From NCBI GenBank assembly GCA_039193195.1, contig JBCCWS010000001.1, positions 257,338-321,337 on the forward strand: DNA of 64,000 nucleotides, read 5' to 3'. Shown here in pieces: positions 60,083 through 64,000 of this stretch (position 1 is the first letter of the stretch; every line of letters starts with the position of its first letter). Source of the DNA: Pseudomonadota bacterium (GTDB lineage Bacteria; Pseudomonadota; Gammaproteobacteria; Steroidobacterales; JBCBZW01). Below the pieces are notes generated by a model that worked only from the letters and a program-made list of their open reading frames with translations, was not told where the DNA came from and did no database searches. The translations under genes were made by a program, and so were the position numbers.

Positions 60083-62215
60083 CTAGCTGGCCATGCGATC
60101 GTGCGCGTGCTGACTGCCCAGGTCGACCACGCCGCCATGACCCTCTCCCTGCAGCTCAAAGTGCTGCACGAGCTCGGACAAGCGTCGGGCGCTGTCGCTC
60201 ATAGAGCGACTGCAGTTGGCGGCGGCGTTGGCCAGGCCGGAAGTCTCCTGCGTGCTCTTGTCCATGTGCACCAGAGCCCCGCTCACCAGGTTGATGCCCT
60301 CGGCCTGCTCGGCGCAGGCGCTGGCGATTTGCGTCACGTACGTGTTCACGCCGTCGACGGACTTCACGATCTCCTGCAGGCGCTCGCCGGCCTGGCCGAC
60401 GAGGCTGGCACCGGTGTTCACGCGCTCGGTGCTATCTTGGATCAGCACCTTGATTTCCTTCGCCGCGTCGGCACTGCGTTGAGCCAGGGCGCGTACTTCC
60501 TGCGCCACCACCGCGAAGCCGCGGCCGTGCTCGCCAGCGCGGGCTGCCTCGATGGAGGCATTCAGGGCCAGGAGGTTGGTCTGGAAGGCGATCTCGTTGA
60601 TCACGTTGGTGATGTCGCCGATGCGTTCGCTGGATTCGCGGATCGAGTGGGTGGCCTCGATCGCGGAGCCGACCACGGTGTTGCCTTCGGTGGCCACCTT
60701 CACGGCGCCTTCGGTCAGGCTCTCCACTTCGCGGGCATTGGTGGCGTTGGAGGCGACGGACTGGGTCATCTCCTCCATGCTGGCTGAGGTCTCCTCGAGG
60801 GCGGAGGCCTGAGATTCCGTGCGCTCGTTGAGCTGGTGGTTGCTGTTCAGCACTTCTTGGGCGCCAGATTCGATCGACACGGCGGCGCTGCGGATCTCGG
60901 TGACGATCTCGCTCAGGGAATTGGCGCAGTCGTTGATCGCGGTCGTTAGGCTCTCGAAGTCCTCGCCGTACTCGCCGGTCATGCGCGTGCGCAGGTCGCC
61001 GCGTGCGATCGCCTGCAGCAGCTCACTCGCATCGGTGACCACCCCGTCGATGAGGCGACGACGCTCGCGCTCGGCCTCACCGCGAAGGCGCACCTCTTCG
61101 TTGATGTCGCGCACGAAGGCGGTGTAGCTGATCTCATCGCCCACCTTGACCTTGGATAGCGAGAGGAAGCCCCAGCCGACCGAGCCGTCCTTGCGGTGGA
61201 CTTCCACCTCGCGACCGGTGCCGACGATCTTGTTCACACCGGTGGTGCGGTTGGCGTTTACGAAATTGTCGTGCTGCGACTGGTGGATGGAGGGCACGAG
61301 CATACGCACGTTCTTGCCTATCACCTCATTGGCGCTGTAGCCCCAAAGGGTCTCGGCAGCGGGGTTGAAGAAGGTGACGTTGTTGTCGCCGTCGATCGTG
61401 ACTACCGCGTCGAGCGCCTGTGTGAGCGTCTGGGTGATCATCTCGCGGCTGCGCTTCTCAGCGGTCACGTCCTTGACGAAGGCCGTGTAGTTGATCTCGC
61501 CGTCGAACTCGAGCTTTGAAAGCGTTAGCAGGCCCCAGAGCAAAGAGCCATCCTTGCGATGGACCTCGACCTCGCGGCCCGTGCCGACGATCTTGTTGAC
61601 GCCGGTCGTTCGGTTCGCGTTCACGAAGTTGTCGTGCTGCGCTTGGTGCACTTGCGGTACCAGCATGCGCACGTTCTTGCCCATCACTTCATCCGCATCG
61701 TAGCCCCAAAGGGTCTCCGCGGCAGGGTTGAAGAAGGTGACGTTGTTATCGGAGTCGATAGTGACCACAGCGTCCAACGCTTGGTCGAGCGTTTGGCGGA
61801 TCATCTCGCGGCGGCGCCGGTCGGCGGTTACGTCCTTTACGAAGGCAGTGTAGTGCGTATCACCGTTGGCATTCTTGACGCGTGAGAGCGACAGCAGGCC
61901 CCACGCGACGGTGCCATCCTTGCGATGGACTTCCACCTCGCGGCTCGTCCCCACGATCTTGTCCACGCCGGTGGTCCGGTTGGCGTTGACCATGTCGTCG
62001 TGCTGGCCACGGATGATCTCTGGCACCAGTATCTTGACGTTCTGGCCGATCACCTCATCGGCGTCATAGCCCCAAAGCCGCTCGGCCGCCGGGTTAAAAA
62101 ATGTGACCTGGTTTGCTTGGTCTATCGTGACGACCGCGTCGATTGCCTGGTGTAGCACTTCGTTCAGTGCAGACGGCTCAGTGCCAGTCTCCGGGGTGTT
62201 GTCTTGAGTGCTCAT
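60083..62215 (-). CDS. Soluble methyl-accepting chemotaxis receptor with three tandem PAS domains
   Basis: Cytoplasmic chemoreceptor of 710 residues, with no membrane segment. Three PAS domains at about 17-131, 142-251 and 263-372 are nearly identical and follow a period of about 121 residues. A short HAMP-like helix region (about 385-440) leads to the signalling domain with the hairpin tip [20 protein letters not shown] then [18 protein letters not shown]. No CheR-binding pentapeptide is seen at the C-terminus, which ends AHDRMAS. ATG 62215 is my start; longer readings from TTG 62263 lack support. The PAS ligand or cofactor cannot be read. No other che gene is near. Confidence 0.94.
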   Translation of the reverse strand: MSTQDNTPETGTEPSALNEVLHQAIDAVVTIDQANQVTFFNPAAERLWGYDADEVIGQNVKILVPEIIRGQHDDMVNANRTTGVDKIVGTSREVEVHRKDGTVAWGLLSLSRVKNANGDTHYTAFVKDVTADRRRREMIRQTLDQALDAVVTIDSDNNVTFFNPAAETLWGYDADEVMGKNVRMLVPQVHQAQHDNFVNANRTTGVNKIVGTGREVEVHRKDGSLLWGLLTLSKLEFDGEINYTAFVKDVTAEKRSREMITQTLTQALDAVVTIDGDNNVTFFNPAAETLWGYSANEVIGKNVRMLVPSIHQSQHDNFVNANRTTGVNKIVGTGREVEVHRKDGSVGWGFLSLSKVKVGDEISYTAFVRDINEEVRLRGEAERERRRLIDGVVTDASELLQAIARGDLRTRMTGEYGEDFESLTTAINDCANSLSEIVTEIRSAAVSIESGAQEVLNSNHQLNERTESQASALEETSASMEEMTQSVASNATNAREVESLTEGAVKVATEGNTVVGSAIEATHSIRESSERIGDITNVINEIAFQTNLLALNASIEAARAGEHGRGFAVVAQEVRALAQRSADAAKEIKVLIQDSTERVNTGASLVGQAGERLQEIVKSVDGVNTYVTQIASACAEQAEGINLVSGALVHMDKSTQETSGLANAAANCSRSMSDSARRLSELVQHFELQGEGHGGVVDLGSQHAHDRMAS
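61076..62167 (-). repeat. Three tandem PAS-coding repeats within the chemoreceptor gene
   Basis: Units of about 363 bases encode PAS domains 1-3 at roughly 62167-61802, 61801-61436 and 61435-61076. Shared protein blocks are [32 protein letters not shown] and EVEVHRKDG. Units 2 and 3 are closest to each other, which points to recent duplication or gene conversion. Confidence 0.9.
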
Positions 62216-62434
62216 GGCTGCGCTGCAGTCTCCCATCGCGAGTGGTGTAGGGCGCTGGGTCAACGCCGCTTGGAACGACGTTGAGTCTGCAATCGATCAA
62301 TAGCGCGCAACGCGTACACAGCGCACGATTTTCGCGCCTGTACGGACATGGGTACGTTGGAAGTGTGAGCCGATCCGCGCCGAGGGCACCTCGCCGGCTA
62401 CCCGGGTCATGGTTGCTTTTGGGGCGCGCAACGA

Positions 62435-62469
62435 AAGAGGGGCGGCAGCGTGGTGCTGCCGCCCCTCTT
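62435..62469 (-). terminator. Hairpin terminator after the P-domain gene
   Basis: Perfect 15-base-pair stem, AAGAGGGGCGGCAGC with GCTGCCGCCCCTCTT, and a five-base loop, about 20 bases past the stop of the P-domain gene. On the minus strand the stem ends in CTCTTTCGTT, a weak T-run. Confidence 0.85.
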
Positions 62470-62491
62470 AGGCGTAGACGAAGTCGAGCGC

Positions 62492-63091
62492 TTACTGCGC
62501 CAACTGCTTGGCAGCCACCTCAGCCTGCCCGGGTCGGTTGTTGAGGGCGATTGCGAAGCCGTTGATCGTGCCCGTATCTGCACCCGCGTTGTCGGTCACG
62601 GTGAGGGTCCATTCGCCGTCGGCCACTTCGCCGACGAAGGCTGCCAAGGACTGCTCGGGTGCGAAGGCGCGCGGGCACTCGCCGTTGCCGAGGAAGTCGC
62701 TTGAGTCACACGGATCGGCACCAGCTTCCTCCACGGGCGTCTGGAAGCGGTCGTCTAAGATCACACCTGCCTCGGAACTGAGGTTGGTGCTGTCGCCCAC
62801 ACCGCCGTCGACGCCGCCCGGACGGTCCATCAGCACCACGCTCGTCCCGGAGGGCGAGGTGAGGGTCCAGATGTGGTCGCCCACCCAGGTGTGATCGATG
62901 CTGACGGCGACCGCGATGGTCTCCACCGTCATCCCACCGCTGGCCACAACGGTAACCGACGCGCCGACCGGATCATCGTCCGGGATATCCAGGTTGAGGC
63001 CCGGACCGGCTAGCAAGATGTCAGCGTGCGCGGCACCCGCGAGCAGCAGCGTGGGTACGGAGGTAATGGCGAGACGTTTGATGAACTTCAC
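62492..63091 (-). CDS. Secreted stand-alone P-domain (proprotein convertase P) protein
   Basis: Exported protein of 199 residues. Residues 1-23 form a signal peptide, MKFIKRLAITSVPTLLLAGA, cut after AHA. The remainder fits a P/Homo B beta-sandwich: IPDDDPVGASVTVVASGGM, HTWVGDHIWTLTSPSGTSVVLMDRPGG, and the closing strands GEWTLTVTDNAGADTGTINGF. Two cysteines (ADPCDSS and GECPRAF) may form a disulfide. P domains usually sit at the C-terminus of S8 proteases; no protease domain is attached here, so it may be a binding module or an inhibitor-like protein. It has its own terminator and promoter candidate. Confidence 0.82.
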   Translation of the reverse strand: MKFIKRLAITSVPTLLLAGAAHADILLAGPGLNLDIPDDDPVGASVTVVASGGMTVETIAVAVSIDHTWVGDHIWTLTSPSGTSVVLMDRPGGVDGGVGDSTNLSSEAGVILDDRFQTPVEEAGADPCDSSDFLGNGECPRAFAPEQSLAAFVGEVADGEWTLTVTDNAGADTGTINGFAIALNNRPGQAEVAAKQLAQ

Positions 63092-63184
63092 GTTGAGTTT
63101 CCCCTAATTCCATAAGTAAATCCCTAGACGGATACGGCGTCGCATCGCCTCGTCATGAGGCGGCGATCCCTGAGCCGCGACTCG

Positions 63185-63213
63185 AATGTAGGGGAAGTCC
63201 GTCAGCCCCGCAA
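63185..63213 (-). promoter_or_regulatory. Candidate sigma-70 promoter of the P-domain gene
   Basis: On the minus strand TTGCGG, a 17-base spacer and TACATT, about 95 bases before the start codon. Modest match; inference. Confidence 0.4.
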
Positions 63214-63369
63214 GACATAAAATATTTTGCACTGCAGTTGATCGTACCGATCAGTTCCCTTAGGTAGAGCGGTCGTTGCGCCGCAGCATTCTTGCCATCG
63301 ATTTACATGCGCTCGCGGCAGTGAGAGGTGGTGCGCCGCCGCAGCGGTTCGCACGTTATGGTTATGTAG

Positions 63370-63403
63370 AAGACCCGACGGCCTTGTAGGCGCATCGGGT
63401 CTT
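63370..63403 (-). terminator. Hairpin downstream of the right-edge gene
   Basis: Nine-base-pair stem AAGACCCGA with TCGGGTCTT and a 16-base loop, 24 bases after the stop of the beta-propeller-like gene. No clear T-run follows, so termination is only probable. Confidence 0.5.
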
Positions 63404-63427
63404 GCGTGCTCAGGCGTTTTCGAGGTC

Positions 63428-64000
63428 TCAGAAGGCGACGATGCCCTGCGTGTTGACCTCGGGCAGGTTGTCCACTTCCTGAATCAGTGTGAGGCCCGTG
63501 CCCTCGACCGAGTACACGCCGATCACGCCGCTCAGGCCGTAGAGCTGGTACACGTAGCGGCCATCAGTGCTGGAGTCGAGATCGATCCAGCCGTCCGTCG
63601 TGCCGAAGGGATCGTCGTTCTCTGCCGGCGTGCCCCGCGCCTCCACTACGTTGATGAGGCTGATCTCACCGTTGTCGAAGGAGTAGGAGGACAGGCTAGC
63701 GGGCAGGGCGTTGGAGACCCAGAAGGCGTTGCCGTCGGCGGAGAACTCGATCCAGCAGGTGGTGAGCTCGCCGTCGAAGAAGTCGTTACCTGCGATGACA
63801 TCTAAGGACACGGGCGCGAAGCTCCCGTTCTCGTTCAGGCGCCAGGTGGACACGGAGCCGGATTGCAGATTGGGGAAGGCAGGAGGGTTGCCTTGGGCGT
63901 CGAACTCGCGCGCTTCGGTCACCACCACGTACTGGCCGCCATCGTCACTCACGATATCGAAGCCAATAGCGCTTGGCAGGTTACGGCCCTCACGGTTGTT
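63428..64000 (-). CDS. Beta-propeller (lactonase-like) protein, 5' part missing
   Basis: The frame stays open to the right edge, so the N-terminus is outside. The last 191 residues are visible. Repeated blade-like segments, each with an aspartate or glycine turn, are readable: GFDIVSDDGGQYVVVTEAREF, WIEFSADGNAFWVSNA, WIDLDSSTDGRYVYQLYG and IGVYSVEG. This resembles the seven-bladed lactonase / 3-carboxymuconate-cyclase-like family, but with only the end seen I do not assign enzymatic function. A GTG at 63952 is internal, not a likely start. A hairpin follows the stop. Confidence 0.7.
   Translation of the reverse strand, partial: NNREGRNLPSAIGFDIVSDDGGQYVVVTEAREFDAQGNPPAFPNLQSGSVSTWRLNENGSFAPVSLDVIAGNDFFDGELTTCWIEFSADGNAFWVSNALPASLSSYSFDNGEISLINVVEARGTPAENDDPFGTTDGWIDLDSSTDGRYVYQLYGLSGVIGVYSVEGTGLTLIQEVDNLPEVNTQGIVAF

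Larger units (their letters stand above)
63092..63427. other. Intergenic region between the P-domain gene and the right-edge gene
   Basis: A 336-base stretch without a gene. It holds a promoter candidate (63185-63213), an AT-rich patch with the palindrome AAAATATTTT near 63227 and a hairpin at 63370-63403. I see nothing else. Confidence 0.6.

Noticed and set aside
60005-60787. Plus-strand frame of 260 codons over the chemoreceptor C-terminus
   Set aside because: Mirror image of the conserved signalling domain; no ribosome site or domain.
61076-62167. Repeats that might be a CRISPR-like or mobile array
   Set aside because: The units are about 363 bases, in frame, and code for PAS domains; they have no spacers.
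1-64000. Defence system, prophage, integron or insertion sequence
   Set aside because: No transposase, integrase, Cas, toxin-antitoxin or restriction gene was recognised in any strand or frame.

Overview
The window is GC-rich chromosomal DNA from a gammaproteobacterium, almost entirely packed with housekeeping genes. Gene orders that support this placement are murG-murC-murB-ddl-ftsQ-ftsA-ftsZ-lpxC, then dciA / M23 peptidase / secA / Nudix-ThiE fusion, then yacG-zapD-coaE-pilD-pilC-pilB next to pilA and pilSR, and finally recA-recX ... alaS-lysC-csrA-tRNA-Ser. These resemble Pseudomonas, Xanthomonas and related lineages. I cannot name a genus from the sequence alone. I see no CRISPR array, prophage, insertion sequence or plasmid gene.

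Layout. 1-8.7 kb: peptidoglycan precursor synthesis and division (dcw cluster) in one tightly overlapping run, ending with lpxC for lipid A. 8.7-14.1 kb: dciA (minus strand), a membrane-anchored M23 protein, secA and a Nudix/ThiE fusion. 14.1-24.6 kb: a minus-strand block with pilB-pilC-pilD-coaE-zapD-yacG, a decayed second pilin gene, intact pilA, and the pilSR two-component system. A consensus sigma-54 promoter and an upstream inverted repeat precede pilA. 24.7-31.1 kb: sucCD-nadE, convergent bamD, then rluD-pgeF. 31.2-36.4 kb: clpB behind a sigma-32-type promoter, a pseudoreceiver/Ser-Thr kinase, and a glyoxalase II. 36.4-39.4 kb: FmdB zinc ribbon, DUF502 membrane protein, aspS. 39.4-44.2 kb: branched-chain amino-acid genes, with ilvN pointing away from ilvB, then ilvC translationally coupled to a DegT-type aminotransferase. 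44.3-50.4 kb: SulP transporter, mutS, a GT4 glycosyltransferase and a glycine-zipper protein. 50.5-58.4 kb: pncC, recA (LexA box), recX, dodecin, alaS, lysC, csrA and tRNA-Ser(GCU). 58.5-64 kb: a looser region with a DCC-family protein, a LysR regulator, a soluble chemoreceptor with three near-identical PAS domains, a secreted stand-alone P-domain protein, and a truncated beta-propeller-like gene at the right edge.

Working together: the pil block encodes the pilus assembly ATPase, platform protein, prepilin peptidase, major pilin and its dedicated PilSR/sigma-54 control. The dcw and lpxC genes supply the cell envelope and divisome. clpB and recA carry recognisable heat-shock and SOS control sites. 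I did not find a convincing new multi-gene system. The best second-look items are the inverted ilvN, the pseudoreceiver kinase, the triple-PAS soluble receptor, the pilin pseudogene with its regulatory region, the PilR GSFTSA loop, and the secreted proteins at the right edge.
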